Assembly: GCA_028873125.1 (NCBI GenBank)
Contig: JAGWMQ010000010.1
Span: forward strand, 1-52,796
DNA length: 52,796 nt
Source: Verrucomicrobiota bacterium
GTDB taxonomy: Bacteria; Verrucomicrobiota; Verrucomicrobiia; Limisphaerales; UBA11358
Reading direction: 5' to 3'
Numbering within the stretch: the stretch's first letter is position 1; each line of letters begins with the position of its first letter. A program made the translations under genes and the position numbers. The notes under the pieces were generated by a model. It worked only from the letters and a program-made list of their open reading frames with translations, was not told where the DNA came from and did not search any database. Shown here piece by piece: positions 11,151 through 20,263 of this stretch.

Positions 11151-12677
11151 TCACGCGGGACACGCCGCCGGCTGCCGGATATCCGGTGACGCGCCGCAGA
11201 GGGCGAACCGGTCCCAGAACCGGGCCGGGCTGGACAGGGTGTAGAATTTCAGGTTGGTCATGCGAAGCAGTTGTTCGATTTCGCGGACACGATCCGCCGG
11301 AGCGCCGGGCATGGCGATGATCACCTCGTCGAGCTTTCCGGTCCAGCCGTCGATCAGGCATTCCGGCATGCCCGCCACCGGCACGCCGTGAATGTTCTTC
11401 TGCCATTTGTGAAAATCATCGTCGAAAAAGGCGACCACCCTCCGGCCATGCCGCCGGCTGCCGAGGAGTTCCAGCGCGAGCCGCGCGCCCGCGGTTCCGG
11501 CGCCAATGATGCCGACCCGGGCCGGCGGATCGTCGGGTCCGTCTTCTTCGCCGGCCGAGCGGTCGCGCCACTGGCGGAGCAACACGCGGAAGCCGCTGAG
11601 CACACAAAACGAAAGGAGCGCATTGATGAGAATGACGTTCAACGGGGGTCGGCCGCCATCGGCAACCGACCACGCCAGCAGACCGGCGGCCGCCAGGCCG
11701 AGCGCGGCGCCGACCTTGCGCGCTTCAAGAAAACTGAAGTAGCTCAGCAATCCCCGGCACTGCCGGTGCCAGGTGAGGCAGGCCAGTTGCCAGGCCAGCG
11801 TCACGCCCAGTTCGCGCCCGAATTGAAACGCGGGAAGGCCCGGCGGCGCAAAATCGTAAATCAGCTCGTAGGAAAGCCAATAGGAGGCCGCCAGAATGAT
11901 CCCGTAGCAAGCCAGCACGCCCGCCCAATACGGGCAGACCGTTTGCAGGATGATCCACGTGTCGCTCAGAAGGTTCGCGCGTTCGGCGTATTCGCGGTTG
12001 AGCCGCAGTTTGCGCGGGATGCAATGCTGAACGTAGAACTCCTCCAGATTGTCGGCGTTGGACAGCAACGCCTCCTCGTCGCGGAAACACAGGGACGCCA
12101 GATCCGTGATGCCCGGTCTGTAGCGCAGAATGGCCCGTTGCTGCGGCGTGTACCGCCGGACGTAGCGGGGCACTTCCGGTCGCGGACCGACCAGGCTCAT
12201 GTCGCCTTTCAAAACGTTCCAAAGCTGTGGCAATTCATCCAACTTGGTCTTCCGCAAAAGCCGGCCGATCCGCGTGACGCGGGCATCCCCGTGCTTGGTG
12301 ACCGACGGTCCGGCCAGCTCGGCCGCGGGCGCCATGGTGCGGAATTTGTAGATCAGGAATTCCCGGCCGCCGCGGCCCACCCGCGTCTGGCGGTAAAAAA
12401 TGTCGCCGCCGTCGGCGATTTTCAGGAGCGCCGCGATGAGTGCGAGCAAGGGGCTGAGCAGCACGAGGCCGCAAAAGGAAAAGAAAACGTCATACACGCG
12501 CTTGGCCGTCCACTCGAATCCGGAAGCCGCGTCGGGACGGTTGCCGGATACCGGAGCCGGATAATTGATCCCGCAGGTGTTGAAATCTGCCTGACTCACT
12601 TGTGGAATGAATGAGTCAGGCAGCGAAGCCGTCGCGGCCTCGCCGTTCAAGTCTTTGGTCTGGAACTGCATGTTCAT
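11151..12677 (-). CDS. Initiating phosphosugar transferase fused to a C-terminal membrane/Rossmann module (inverted WbaP-like order)
   Basis: About 508 residues from the ATG at 12677 (12671 is an alternative). Residues about 55-245 are a complete bacterial sugar transferase domain: the membrane segment [37 protein letters not shown], the [20 protein letters not shown] signature and RPGITD. Such enzymes place phosphosugar on undecaprenyl phosphate and start the repeat unit. Here the catalytic domain is N-terminal. About four membrane helices follow, then a Rossmann domain ([36 protein letters not shown]). In WbaP-type enzymes the helices and Rossmann domain come first. The C-terminal half closely resembles the N-terminal half of the dehydratase encoded just downstream. 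The protein ends where that enzyme's catalytic domain would begin. Confidence 0.92.
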   Translation of the reverse strand: MNMQFQTKDLNGEAATASLPDSFIPQVSQADFNTCGINYPAPVSGNRPDAASGFEWTAKRVYDVFFSFCGLVLLSPLLALIAALLKIADGGDIFYRQTRVGRGGREFLIYKFRTMAPAAELAGPSVTKHGDARVTRIGRLLRKTKLDELPQLWNVLKGDMSLVGPRPEVPRYVRRYTPQQRAILRYRPGITDLASLCFRDEEALLSNADNLEEFYVQHCIPRKLRLNREYAERANLLSDTWIILQTVCPYWAGVLACYGIILAASYWLSYELIYDFAPPGLPAFQFGRELGVTLAWQLACLTWHRQCRGLLSYFSFLEARKVGAALGLAAAGLLAWSVADGGRPPLNVILINALLSFCVLSGFRVLLRQWRDRSAGEEDGPDDPPARVGIIGAGTAGARLALELLGSRRHGRRVVAFFDDDFHKWQKNIHGVPVAGMPECLIDGWTGKLDEVIIAMPGAPADRVREIEQLLRMTNLKFYTLSSPARFWDRFALCGASPDIRQPAACPA

Positions 12678-12721
12678 CGGCTTTTCGCTGTGGTCAGCGC
12701 CATTCCCTGCATCCCCTAGAC

Positions 12722-12738
12722 GGCCCGGTTTGCGGGCC
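12722..12738 (-). repeat. Leader hairpin before the sugar transferase gene
   Basis: A perfect 6-bp stem GGCCCG/CGGGCC with a 5-base loop lies 44 bases upstream of the sugar transferase start, inside a 160-base gap. It may be part of a 5' leader if this gene has its own promoter. No convincing -35/-10 pair was found. Confidence 0.4.
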
Positions 12739-12795
12739 ACCCGTCCGCACGGAATTGAGGTCAATGTAATCTTTCTTCACGCCCCCGATAGGGAG

Positions 12796-12818
12796 ATAAA
12801 ACCCGCAAAGTTCGCGGG
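12796..12818 (-). terminator. Weak intrinsic-terminator-like hairpin after the methyltransferase
   Basis: On the minus strand CCCGC-gaacttt-GCGGG is followed at once by TTTTAT, about 20 bases after the methyltransferase stop at 12838. The stem is only five base pairs, so it is at best a partial terminator. It coincides with one of the larger gaps in the operon and suggests a possible transcript boundary before the sugar transferase, which the antiterminator could override. Confidence 0.35.
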
Positions 12819-12837
12819 GAAAGACCTGATGTCCACG

Positions 12838-13779
12838 TCAGCCCCGAAGGCCGGGGGTAGCCACCAGCCAGGCCTCCAGCGTCGCATTGGTCCGGCAGTC
12901 CTTGTTCCGGAATCGCTCGTCCAGCGGAAATCCCCTATCCAAGACGGCAACCGCGGCGTCATCCACCCTGGCATCCAGCGCCAGAATCTTGAGGTCCAGT
13001 TCCGCGAGGAGATTCTGGAATTCATCCACGCGCAGCCGGTTGTGAAACATGTAACGATTGCCGGCCAGACGGTTCCACTCGCTTTCCGAGAACTGCAGAA
13101 AATTGACCGAGGAAACGGCCTCATCGGAATGGGCGAAGTGATCGGAAAAATCAATTAAATGGACAAACAGGCCGTCGGGCTTGAGCAATCGGCAGCCTTC
13201 CCGAAAGATTCGCTTCAGAGCCTCAGCCGAAATGTGCTCCAGAACGGTGAACGACACATGAGAGTCCATGCTGCCCGGCTCCAAAGCCAGGTTCCCGGCG
13301 TCCGCCGGCGCCCAGTATCGGACGTGGGTGAGGGCAAGCACCTCGCGAAGGCTGTCGGCGCCGGTCACGAGCCGCTCGAACCGCTCTTCAAACAATTCGG
13401 GCGGGGAAATTCCGGCGAATAAATCTCTCACCTCATCTTCGTGGCGCCGCAAGTAGGCGAGGTCATTGATGACCAACTGCTCCTTCAAATAGCGGTTCAG
13501 ATCCACCGTCGTGATCTGGCTGGCGCCGCACAACCACAGGCTCAACGGCAGATTCAATTGATGGCCGGTGCCGATTTCCAGGAATGTCGCGGCTTCTGCC
13601 GAATGGCCGAACTGGCGCAGACGGCGGACCACGTCAATCCCCGCCTTGAGCCGGCTGACGGGCGTGGGGCGGCGCAATCCGCCAAAGCTGCTTTGCAGGC
13701 GGTAGTAGATGGGATTGGCCAGGTCCGGAGGGAGCCTGCCCATCAGGTTTTGCACCGCGGCTTTGAGTTTCCAATGCAC
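12838..13779 (-). CDS. Class I SAM-dependent methyltransferase-like protein
   Basis: About 313 residues from a GTG at 13779; an ATG at 13743 is the alternative. The GTG is preferred because it is 14 bases after the aminotransferase stop and the residues from it look like coding sequence. Motif I is TFLEIGTGHQLNLPLSLWL, then ITTVDLNRYL (acidic SAM-ribose residue), MDSHVSFTVLEHIS (motif IV area) and CRLLKPDGLFVHLID (motif VI). This is a Rossmann methyltransferase of the kind seen in polysaccharide clusters. The substrate, likely a sugar hydroxyl or amine, is unknown. The long open frame upstream of the GTG is out of register with the aminotransferase and is a shadow. Confidence 0.85.
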   Translation of the reverse strand: MHWKLKAAVQNLMGRLPPDLANPIYYRLQSSFGGLRRPTPVSRLKAGIDVVRRLRQFGHSAEAATFLEIGTGHQLNLPLSLWLCGASQITTVDLNRYLKEQLVINDLAYLRRHEDEVRDLFAGISPPELFEERFERLVTGADSLREVLALTHVRYWAPADAGNLALEPGSMDSHVSFTVLEHISAEALKRIFREGCRLLKPDGLFVHLIDFSDHFAHSDEAVSSVNFLQFSESEWNRLAGNRYMFHNRLRVDEFQNLLAELDLKILALDARVDDAAVAVLDRGFPLDERFRNKDCRTNATLEAWLVATPGLRG

Positions 13780-13793
13780 GGCGGGACTTTGTT

Positions 13794-15020
13794 CTATGTT
13801 TCCACGGCGGAAAAATCGGCTCCCGGGACGGCCACGCGCGAGCTGGCGATGATTTCCTTTAAATTCCGGCAGACGTATTCCACATCCTCGGCCGTCAGGT
13901 CCGGATAAAGCGGCAGGCTGATCAATTCCGGATAAATCGCCGTCGCGCGGGGCCAATCGGACGGTTCGCAGCCGAGTTCCCGGCGGTAATACGGGTGCAG
14001 GTGCAGCGGCATCCAATGCACGCTGGCGCCGATGCCGGCTTGTTTCATCTGCGAAATGACTTCCGCGCGGTCCAGATCGCAATGGTCCAGCTTCACGCGC
14101 ACGGGAAAAAGGTGCCACGAATGGATCCGGTTGGGCCTGATGGTGGGGAGGACCAGTTCCTCGATGTCCCCGAGCAATTCCAGGTAAAGCCCCGCCCATC
14201 GACTGCGGCGGTCGTGCAACTGGTCCGCCCTGCGAAGCTGGTGCAGCCCGATGGCCGCGGCGATGTCGGTGAGATTGTATTTGTAACCGGGCGCGATGAT
14301 TTCGTAATACCACGAGCCTTCGGCGGTGTAGCGTTTCCACGCGTCGCGCGAAATCCCGTGCAGCGACATGATCCGCATCCGGTCCGCGTGTTCGGCGGAA
14401 TTGGTGCAGGCCATGCCGCCTTCGCCGGTGGTGATGGTTTTGTTGGCGTAAAAGGAGAAGCAACTGATCTCCGCCTCGGCGCCCACCGGCTTCCACGGCG
14501 AAGTTTCGTCATCGCGATAGTAGGCGGGGCAGCAGTGGGCGGCATCCTCGATGACCCGCAAATGATATTTGCCGGCCAGGGCCTTGACACCCGCCACGTC
14601 GCCAATCTGGCCGCCGTAATGCACCGGGATGATCGCCACGACCTCTTCGCCCGCGGCGAGCGCGTTTTCAATTCGTTGCGCGGCGTCCGCGACGTCGAGG
14701 TTCAGATCGTCGGCCCGGCAATCGGCAAGCAGCGGCGCGGCGTTGAAATAACGCACCACTTCGGCCGTGGCCGCGAAGGTCATGGTCGGCACCACGACGC
14801 GCTGGCCGGCCTTCAAGCCGATGGCTTCCAGCGCCAGATGGAGGGCCGCGGTGCAGGAATTGAGCGCCACGGCGTGCTGGCGCTGCAGGTAGCGGGCAAA
14901 CTCCTGCTCGAACTGCTTCGTCTTTGGACCGGTGGTGAGCCAGCCCGATCGCAGGCAGTCCACGACTTCCTCGATCTCGGATTTGCCGATGCTCGGTTTG
15001 AAAAAAGGGATTGAGCGCAT
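13794..15020 (-). CDS. DegT/DnrJ/EryC1/StrS-family sugar aminotransferase
   Basis: 408 residues starting MRSIPFFKPS. PLP-dependent sugar aminotransferases convert a keto-sugar nucleotide to an amino sugar using glutamate or glutamine. Visible landmarks are RSGWLTTGPKTKQFEQEFA, ALNSCTAALHLAL, VVVPTMTFAATAEVV, VIEDAAHCCPA and the PLP lysine in SFYANKTITTGEGGM at K194. The C-terminal part has GASVHWMPLHLHPYY and LPLYPDLT. It is a good partner for the WbpM/PglF-type dehydratase at 9107-11095, whose 4-keto product it could aminate (inference from pathway logic). The longer frame back to 15089 is the hairpin spacer in translation, so 15020 is the likely start. Confidence 0.95.
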   Translation of the reverse strand: MRSIPFFKPSIGKSEIEEVVDCLRSGWLTTGPKTKQFEQEFARYLQRQHAVALNSCTAALHLALEAIGLKAGQRVVVPTMTFAATAEVVRYFNAAPLLADCRADDLNLDVADAAQRIENALAAGEEVVAIIPVHYGGQIGDVAGVKALAGKYHLRVIEDAAHCCPAYYRDDETSPWKPVGAEAEISCFSFYANKTITTGEGGMACTNSAEHADRMRIMSLHGISRDAWKRYTAEGSWYYEIIAPGYKYNLTDIAAAIGLHQLRRADQLHDRRSRWAGLYLELLGDIEELVLPTIRPNRIHSWHLFPVRVKLDHCDLDRAEVISQMKQAGIGASVHWMPLHLHPYYRRELGCEPSDWPRATAIYPELISLPLYPDLTAEDVEYVCRNLKEIIASSRVAVPGADFSAVET

Positions 15021-15035
15021 AAGAAATGGATTATT

Positions 15036-15100
15036 GGATAAATGGATTGATGGATTAGAGGATTGGCGGGCGACCCATTTATCTATCAATCCATTTATCC
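15036..15100. repeat. Long inverted repeat between methyltransferase and aminotransferase genes
   Basis: Two 20-base arms (15036-15055 and 15081-15100) are complementary at 19 of 20 positions and enclose a 25-base loop. The arms are AT-rich and made of GGAT/AAATGG-type repeats, unlike the flanking genes. No T-tract follows on either strand, so this is not a classical terminator. It may stabilise or separate the flanking messages. Confidence 0.75.
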
Positions 15101-15108
15101 AGCCTCCG

Positions 15109-15810
15109 TCACGGTTTCGTCAAGATGCCCAAATAATGGCTGCGCAGGAACGGGACGGAACTGAGCGGCGCGTACAGCAGATGGGTCAGGGCGCCCAGAC
15201 GGCGCGCCAGCGGCGGCAGCAGCGAGAGCGTCTCCAGACTCATCTTGAAACCGGGAAACAGACCCTGGATCCGGCGGCGCGAGATGCCCCGGACATGGCG
15301 GTTGAGCGGGCTGCGCATCCGGAAATCATACCAAATGACCGCGCCGCCGGAGGCCAGGACCCGGACGATTTCGCGGCCGACTTTGGCTGCCATCCGGCCA
15401 TCCAGAATCGAACTAAATACCGTGAACACCGTCACCAGATCGAAGGCGCCCTCCGCGAACGGCAGCGCTTCCGCATTGCCCAGTTTAAAGGTGAGCCGCG
15501 GATGGTTCTGTTGCGCCAGCCGGATGCGGTCGAGAATCAAATCCACGCCGAACAGATTTTCCGGCCGCGCACCCCACGCTTCAAACGCCGCCAGGTGTTC
15601 TCCCCCGCCGCAGCCCACGTCCAGGATGCGCCGGGCTTCCAGCGGGAAAAAACCGGCGCGCCGGAGCAACACGCGGAGTTTGCCGTGGCATTCATCCCAA
15701 ATGGCCTGGTTGCCCTTGTTCGCGGGCGACCATTTCGATTGCCCGAACCCGCGAACGGCGTATTCGTGATAGACCTCCTGCAGGCGATCCACCTCGGAAC
15801 GCGTTTCCAT
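15109..15810 (-). CDS. Class I SAM-dependent methyltransferase
   Basis: 233 residues from the ATG at 15810; a GTG six bases upstream is possible. Motif I is ILDVGCGGGEHLAAFE near 65-80, followed by LFGVDLILDRI, a motif II-like GNAEALPFAEGAFDLVTVFTV segment and VRVLASGGAVIWYD. It is a typical Methyltransf_11/25 Rossmann enzyme. It lies upstream of the aminotransferase and downstream of the GT2 gene, so sugar or lipid-linked glycan methylation is the best guess. The C-terminal 50 residues are hydrophobic and basic (SLLPPLARRLGALTHLLYAP), compatible with a membrane-associated substrate. The acceptor is not identifiable. Confidence 0.9.
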   Translation of the reverse strand: METRSEVDRLQEVYHEYAVRGFGQSKWSPANKGNQAIWDECHGKLRVLLRRAGFFPLEARRILDVGCGGGEHLAAFEAWGARPENLFGVDLILDRIRLAQQNHPRLTFKLGNAEALPFAEGAFDLVTVFTVFSSILDGRMAAKVGREIVRVLASGGAVIWYDFRMRSPLNRHVRGISRRRIQGLFPGFKMSLETLSLLPPLARRLGALTHLLYAPLSSVPFLRSHYLGILTKP

Positions 15811-15846
15811 GGGCACAAAATCGCTGAACCGTTGAAACGGAAGGAG

Positions 15847-15894
15847 CTTGAAAACGTTTTAACGCTTCAACGCTTTAACGATTCAACGCATTTC
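15847..15894. repeat. Low-complexity octamer repeat at the GT2 3' end
   Basis: Units of the form TTYAACGM (ttaacgct, tcaacgct, ttaacgat, tcaacgca) follow one another and supply the final codons of the GT2 gene as well as the spacer after it. A related sequence with caacgctt and gaagcgtt cores occurs at about 46997-47075. Confidence 0.6.
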
Positions 15895-16937
15895 CGCGCC
15901 CGTTCCCGGGTCAATTGAACAAACTTCGCCTCCGGCGCATTGTTCAGGACCACGAAATCCAGGATTCCCCGGAGGAATCCGTAGCCGTACCCAAAATGAA
16001 AGCACGCCAGGACGGCCGGCAGGACGGGAAACAATCTCCATTGCGCGCGGGCGGCGATGGCCACCGAGAGGACCAGGGCCGCGGCGGCGTAGAGGGCGGC
16101 CAGTCCGAGGGCCATCCACAACGCCGGAAACCAGAACACTCCCACCACCGCCAGCAAACAGAGGCCGCCGACAAACGCGCCTGGCACCAGATGCCGCCAG
16201 GAGGCGGGCACCCGATGTTTGCGAATGACCAGGACCTTCCAGTAGCCGTATTGCATATACTGGCGGAAAAGCGCCTTCAGCGAACCGCGCACGTGATACC
16301 AACTGCGGATGCGCGCGGACTGGTAGATTTTGCCGCCGGCGCGCGTGAGGCGGAAATTATGCTCGTCGTCCTGGTTGCGCACCAATTCCTCGTCGAAACA
16401 GCCGATGCACTCGAAAACTTCCTTCTTCCAGCACCCGTAAATCACCGTGTCCACGCAGCCTTCGTAGCCGGCCCGGTGCGAGCGGGCGCCCCCCACGGCA
16501 TAGGCGGAATGGAACACGGCGCGGATCGCCCGTTCCATGAACGTGGCGGCGGTGGTCCGCATCGGCCCGCCCACGTTGTCCGCGCCGGTCTCCCTCAGGA
16601 CCGACAGACACTGCCGCACGTAGTCCGGCGCATAGATCGTGTGGGCGTCCATCCGCAGGATGACGTCGCCGCGCGCCGCCCGGATGGCGGCGTTCAGCCC
16701 CGTGGACACAATGCGCCCCGGATTGTCGAGGACGCGGACCTGCGGATGTTCGCCGGCCATCTGCTCCAGATATTCGCGCGTGCCGTCGGTGGACATTCCA
16801 TCCGCCACCAGGATTTCAAGACCGCCATCCGGCGGTTCCTGGTGGAGAATGGACTGCAGGCAGTCCTGGATGTAACCCTGCTCATTCCGGCAGGGAAGCA
16901 CGATGGACACCAATGGATTGAACTCGGGTGTGGTCAT
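15867..16937 (-). CDS. GT2-family glycosyltransferase with C-terminal membrane helices
   Basis: About 356 residues from the ATG at 16937. The GT-A domain starts [16 protein letters not shown] and has [30 protein letters not shown] with the metal-binding DAH (DxD-like), and [18 protein letters not shown] with the catalytic ED-type acidic residues. Two or three hydrophobic segments near 255-330 ([36 protein letters not shown]) anchor it in the membrane, as in ExoA-like succinoglycan transferases. The start overlaps the end of the epimerase gene by 56 bases, so translation is probably coupled. The last seven codons come from a low-complexity octamer repeat. Confidence 0.93.
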   Translation of the reverse strand: MTTPEFNPLVSIVLPCRNEQGYIQDCLQSILHQEPPDGGLEILVADGMSTDGTREYLEQMAGEHPQVRVLDNPGRIVSTGLNAAIRAARGDVILRMDAHTIYAPDYVRQCLSVLRETGADNVGGPMRTTAATFMERAIRAVFHSAYAVGGARSHRAGYEGCVDTVIYGCWKKEVFECIGCFDEELVRNQDDEHNFRLTRAGGKIYQSARIRSWYHVRGSLKALFRQYMQYGYWKVLVIRKHRVPASWRHLVPGAFVGGLCLLAVVGVFWFPALWMALGLAALYAAAALVLSVAIAARAQWRLFPVLPAVLACFHFGYGYGFLRGILDFVVLNNAPEAKFVQLTRERARKCVESLKR

Positions 16938-17994
16938 GATCTTGTTCCGTTGAATGGTTTGCCGCGTGGGAATTGTCCGCGGGGCCTTTGACGCTGTAGT
17001 AGTCCATATACCAATCCGTGAACCGGCGGACGCCTTCCTCGATGGGCGTGGAAGGCTTGAAGCCGACATCCCGGATCAGATCGTCCACGTCGGCAAGGGT
17101 GGCGGGAACGTCGCCCGGCTGCATCGGCAGGAGCCGCTTTTCCGCCTTCCGGCCGAGGCAGTTCTCCAGGACTTCGATCAGGTAAAGCAGCTCGACCGGA
17201 GTATTGTTGCCGATGTTGTAAATCTTGTACGGCGCCTTGCTGGTGCCCGGATCCGGCGCTTGCCCGTTCCAGGCGGTATTCGGCGCGGCGACCCGGTCGG
17301 CCACCCGGATGACTCCCTCAATAATGTCATCAATGTAGGTAAAATCCCGCCGCATTTTGCCTTGGTTGAAGACCTCGATGGGCTGGCCGCCGAGGATCGC
17401 CTTGGTGAAGAGAAACAGCGCCATGTCCGGCCGGCCCCACGGACCATAGACGCTGAAGAAGCGCAGGCCGGTGGTGGGCAGGCCGTAGAGGTGGCTGTAA
17501 GTGTGCGCCATCAATTCATTGGCCTTCTTGGTGGCGGCGTAGAGGCTCAGAGGATGGTCCACATTCTGATGCACGGAGAAGGGCATCTGGGTGTTTCCTC
17601 CATAAACTGAACTGGACGAGGCGTAGGTCAGATGTTCGACCCCATTATGGCGGCAGCCCTCGAGGATGTTCGTGAACGCCACCAGGTTGCTGTCCACGTA
17701 GGCGTGCGGATTGGTCAGCGAATATCGCACGCCGGCCTGGGCCGCGAGATGGATGACCCTGCGGGGCCGGACTTTTCGGAACATGTCCGCCGTACGGGTC
17801 CGGTCCGCCAGGTCCAGCTTCAGAAACCGGAACCGCGGCCGGTCAAGAAGCTGCGCCAGCCGGCCCTGCTTCAGGCCCGGGTCGTAATAGTCGTTTATGT
17901 TGTCCACCCCGATGACTTCGTGGCCCAGCTCCAAAAGGCGCTTGGCGAGGTGGAAACCGATAAAACCGGCCGAACCGGTCACGAGTATGTTCAT
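16882..17994 (-). CDS. NAD-dependent UDP-sugar epimerase (UDP-glucuronate 4-epimerase-like)
   Basis: About 370 residues from the ATG at 17994. Extended SDR family: the NAD loop [36 protein letters not shown] typical of UDP-glucuronate epimerases, [20 protein letters not shown], and the catalytic YAATKKANE. Later [20 protein letters not shown] and RDFTYIDD are also typical of GlcA 4-epimerases. It would convert UDP-glucuronate to UDP-galacturonate, a uronic acid that could be the carboxyl substrate for the amidating enzymes in this operon (inference). The last 30 residues, rich in His and Asp, lie beyond the family's usual end and are encoded in the overlap with the GT2 gene. Confidence 0.93.
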   Translation of the reverse strand: MNILVTGSAGFIGFHLAKRLLELGHEVIGVDNINDYYDPGLKQGRLAQLLDRPRFRFLKLDLADRTRTADMFRKVRPRRVIHLAAQAGVRYSLTNPHAYVDSNLVAFTNILEGCRHNGVEHLTYASSSSVYGGNTQMPFSVHQNVDHPLSLYAATKKANELMAHTYSHLYGLPTTGLRFFSVYGPWGRPDMALFLFTKAILGGQPIEVFNQGKMRRDFTYIDDIIEGVIRVADRVAAPNTAWNGQAPDPGTSKAPYKIYNIGNNTPVELLYLIEVLENCLGRKAEKRLLPMQPGDVPATLADVDDLIRDVGFKPSTPIEEGVRRFTDWYMDYYSVKGPADNSHAANHSTEQDHDHTRVQSIGVHRASLPE

Positions 17995-18028
17995 AATAAA
18001 AAAGTCAAGACGTTGATATTTCCAAGGT

Positions 18029-19594
18029 TCAGGCCAGACAAGGCTGGGCCACGACGTGCAAGTGCCTGCCGGCAGCCCCGTCTTCACGGGAGAATTGGGC
18101 CGTCCGGAGGCGCACGATCATTTCTTTGAGTTTCGCTTTGAGGATTTTGCCCGAACTGTTGTGCGGCAGGCAACGAACAAAAATGACTTCCTCCGGGACC
18201 TTGAAAGAGGGCAGCCGCCTGTGGCAATGGGCCAGCACGTCCCGCGCCGCGAGGCCGGCATCGCCAGCCGGCACTACCAGGGCCTTGATGGCTTCCCCCA
18301 ACAACTCGTGCGGCGCTCCCACCACCGCCGCCTCGACAACTTCCGGCAGCTCGGCAATGACATCCTCCACCTCTTTGGCGCTCACGCGGTTGCCGCCGGT
18401 TTTGATCATCTCCCTTTCCCGCTCCACGATGAAAATAAACCCCTCCGAGTCCACGCGCGCCAGGTCGCCGGTGTGCAGCCGGCCGTTTCTGAAAAATCTT
18501 CCCGTTTCCACCGGATCATTCCAGTAGCCCGGCGCGATGTTGCCGCCGGAAGCCACGATTTCACCGATCTCGTCCGACCCCGGCGCCACTGGAGTGCCGT
18601 CGGTGCGCAGCACTTCGAGTTTTGTGGTGGGCAACCCCCTGCCGATGGAACCCGGTTTGTCGGCGAGCCGCTCGGGCGGCAGATAGCTCAACCGCGCCGT
18701 CCCTTCGGTCTGGCCATACATCAGGAAGAAACGGACTGTCGGAAAGGCCTCCCGCAGCTCCTGGATGCAGGCATTGGGCAGCCTGCCGCCCGCCTGCTGG
18801 AACCACCGGAGTTTCGGAAAAGTCATCTGCCGGAACCGCGAATTGCGGAGCAGGATCTGGTAGGTCGAGGGAACCCCGGCAAAACCCGTGCACTCCTTCC
18901 GCTGCATTTCCACCAGCACGGATTCCGGGAACAATTTGAATTCATTGTTCAAGACCACCGAGCCGCCCGCCATCAAATGGGTGTGCAACAGCGAAAGCCC
19001 GAAGCAATAGTGGAAGGGCAGCACCGCCATCACCCGGTCGTCCGGCTGCAAACCCAGATAAGCGATGATGTCGCGCGAATTGCACTCGATGTTGCGGTGG
19101 GTGACCATGACCCCCTTGGGCGAACCGGTCGAGCCGGAGGTGAACATCAGGGACGCCAGGTCGGCGGCGGCCCTGGCTGCGGGCGGCGGGAGCGGACCGC
19201 CCACCCGGCACATTTCCTGGCTTTCGGGAAACAGCGTCAATCCAAGTTTGCCGGCCCAGGGACGGAGCCGGTTCAAGAAACGATTCGAGACGAACACGTC
19301 GTTGAGTCCGGCGTCCGCGACAGTCCGGGCAAAAGCTTCGGCCGTCAGGTCGGTCTGCAGAGGAACCGCCGTGAGGCCGGCGTGGAGGATCCCCAAATAC
19401 GTCTTTGCAAAGAAGGGGTTGTTTTCCGAAAAAACCCCGACCCGGTCGCTCCGGCGACGACCGCGAGCCAGGAGGCCGCCGGCAATCCGGGCCACCGCGT
19501 CCCGCAGTTCGCCGTACGTCACAACGGTCTCGCGGTGCAGCAGGGCCACCGCGGCATCCTGACCGCGGGAGAGAATGAGTTCGGCGACATTCAT
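18029..19594 (-). CDS. AMP-forming acyl-CoA/acyl-ACP ligase
   Basis: About 521 residues from the ATG at 19594. ANL superfamily: [21 protein letters not shown] (P-loop), [13 protein letters not shown] (A5), [14 protein letters not shown] and the hinge/C-domain [21 protein letters not shown], then the catalytic lysine context [14 protein letters not shown]. It probably activates a carboxylic or amino acid and loads it onto the stand-alone carrier protein encoded 143 bases upstream in the operon. Members of this family with a neighbouring carrier protein are part of exosortase-A-type exopolysaccharide loci. The last 25 residues, after the domain end, look like an extension. Confidence 0.93.
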   Translation of the reverse strand: MNVAELILSRGQDAAVALLHRETVVTYGELRDAVARIAGGLLARGRRRSDRVGVFSENNPFFAKTYLGILHAGLTAVPLQTDLTAEAFARTVADAGLNDVFVSNRFLNRLRPWAGKLGLTLFPESQEMCRVGGPLPPPAARAAADLASLMFTSGSTGSPKGVMVTHRNIECNSRDIIAYLGLQPDDRVMAVLPFHYCFGLSLLHTHLMAGGSVVLNNEFKLFPESVLVEMQRKECTGFAGVPSTYQILLRNSRFRQMTFPKLRWFQQAGGRLPNACIQELREAFPTVRFFLMYGQTEGTARLSYLPPERLADKPGSIGRGLPTTKLEVLRTDGTPVAPGSDEIGEIVASGGNIAPGYWNDPVETGRFFRNGRLHTGDLARVDSEGFIFIVEREREMIKTGGNRVSAKEVEDVIAELPEVVEAAVVGAPHELLGEAIKALVVPAGDAGLAARDVLAHCHRRLPSFKVPEEVIFVRCLPHNSSGKILKAKLKEMIVRLRTAQFSREDGAAGRHLHVVAQPCLA

Positions 19595-19615
19595 AACTTG
19601 AGACTGCTGGAAACG

Positions 19616-19643
19616 GGAGCGCCGGGCGGACGCTCGGCGCTCC
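19616..19643. repeat. GGAGCGCC hairpin between ligase and carrier-protein genes
   Basis: Arms starting GGAGCGCCG and ending CGGCGCTCC pair around a short centre. The same GGAGCGCCG/CGGCGCTCC arms occur in the larger palindrome at 46846-46917, so this is one member of a dispersed family. It lies in the 143-base gap before the acyl ligase gene. Confidence 0.6.
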
Positions 19644-19737
19644 GGTTGCAGGTGATGCACTCCATGCTTCTCCTAATTTGCGACGCTTCCGCGGCGCGCC
19701 AAAGCGCGCCAGCGCGAAGGCGACTACCGTGACGCCG

Positions 19738-20058
19738 CTACGACGAACAGCGCTCCGCGGCGGTGGAAGGTTTCGGCGCGAATGCTTTTGCCACCGGCGA
19801 ACCATTCACTTCCGGCAGGGAAAGTTTTCGGCGGACAAACCGGGCCACCTTGCGGACCGAGTCGAAGTTTTCCACCACGATCTCCTGCGGCTCAACCGTC
19901 ACACCGAATTCCGTTTGGACAAAAGCCACCAGTTCCATGACGCCGGTGGAATCCACGACGCCGGTTTCCAGGAACGAGGCGTCGTCCTCCGGGGTGTTGT
20001 CCTCCGCGAAGTAGAGGTTTTTCAGAATGAATTCTTTGATTCGGTTTTCGATTTGCAT
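19738..20058 (-). CDS. Stand-alone acyl carrier protein
   Basis: About 106 residues from the ATG at 20058 (MQIENRIKEFI). The phosphopantetheine attachment site is DSTGVMEL with serine 37, preceded by ETGVV, and the following LVAFVQTEFGVTVEP matches helix II-III of carrier proteins. The C-terminal 25 residues exceed the usual 80-residue domain. With the ligase downstream and the NadE-like and asparagine synthase genes upstream it forms a module that could hold an acyl or aminoacyl group as a thioester for amidation or transfer to the glycan. Confidence 0.9.
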   Translation of the reverse strand: MQIENRIKEFILKNLYFAEDNTPEDDASFLETGVVDSTGVMELVAFVQTEFGVTVEPQEIVVENFDSVRKVARFVRRKLSLPEVNGSPVAKAFAPKPSTAAERCSS

Positions 20059-20141
20059 GGTGCGTTTTTTGGGTGCGCGCCGTGGAAAGTTTCTCGTTAA
20101 CACCGCGTTTCAAAGCGATGACGGGTGGAGTCAACGGCGGA

Positions 20142-20160
20142 AAACCGTTTCAAACGGTTT
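20142..20160. repeat. Short perfect palindrome in the NadE-like/carrier gap
   Basis: AAACCGTTT and AAACGGTTT are separated by one base, giving a 9-bp stem. It lies between the NadE-like gene and the carrier protein gene, in the only sizeable gap (205 bases) of this module. Confidence 0.5.
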
Positions 20161-20182
20161 GTCTCATGGCCGGCGCCTCTCC

Positions 20183-20207
20183 CCCGGCTGAAGCCGGGTG
20201 TTAATGA
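20183..20207 (+). repeat. REP-like palindrome, GGCTGAAGCC family, copy a
   Basis: CCCGGCT-GA-AGCCGGG followed by TGTTAATGA. It matches the element at 36248-36274 in the core, spacing and the TTAATGA tail. Confidence 0.65.
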
Positions 20208-20263
20208 GAAGATTTTCTACATCGCAATTTTTGTTCTGGTTGTGGGCACAGTGAAAATCGGAT

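Noticed and set aside
13779-14496. A longer N-terminal part of the methyltransferase reaching to 14496
   Set aside because: That stretch lies wholly inside the aminotransferase gene in another frame and is Arg/Gly/His-rich.
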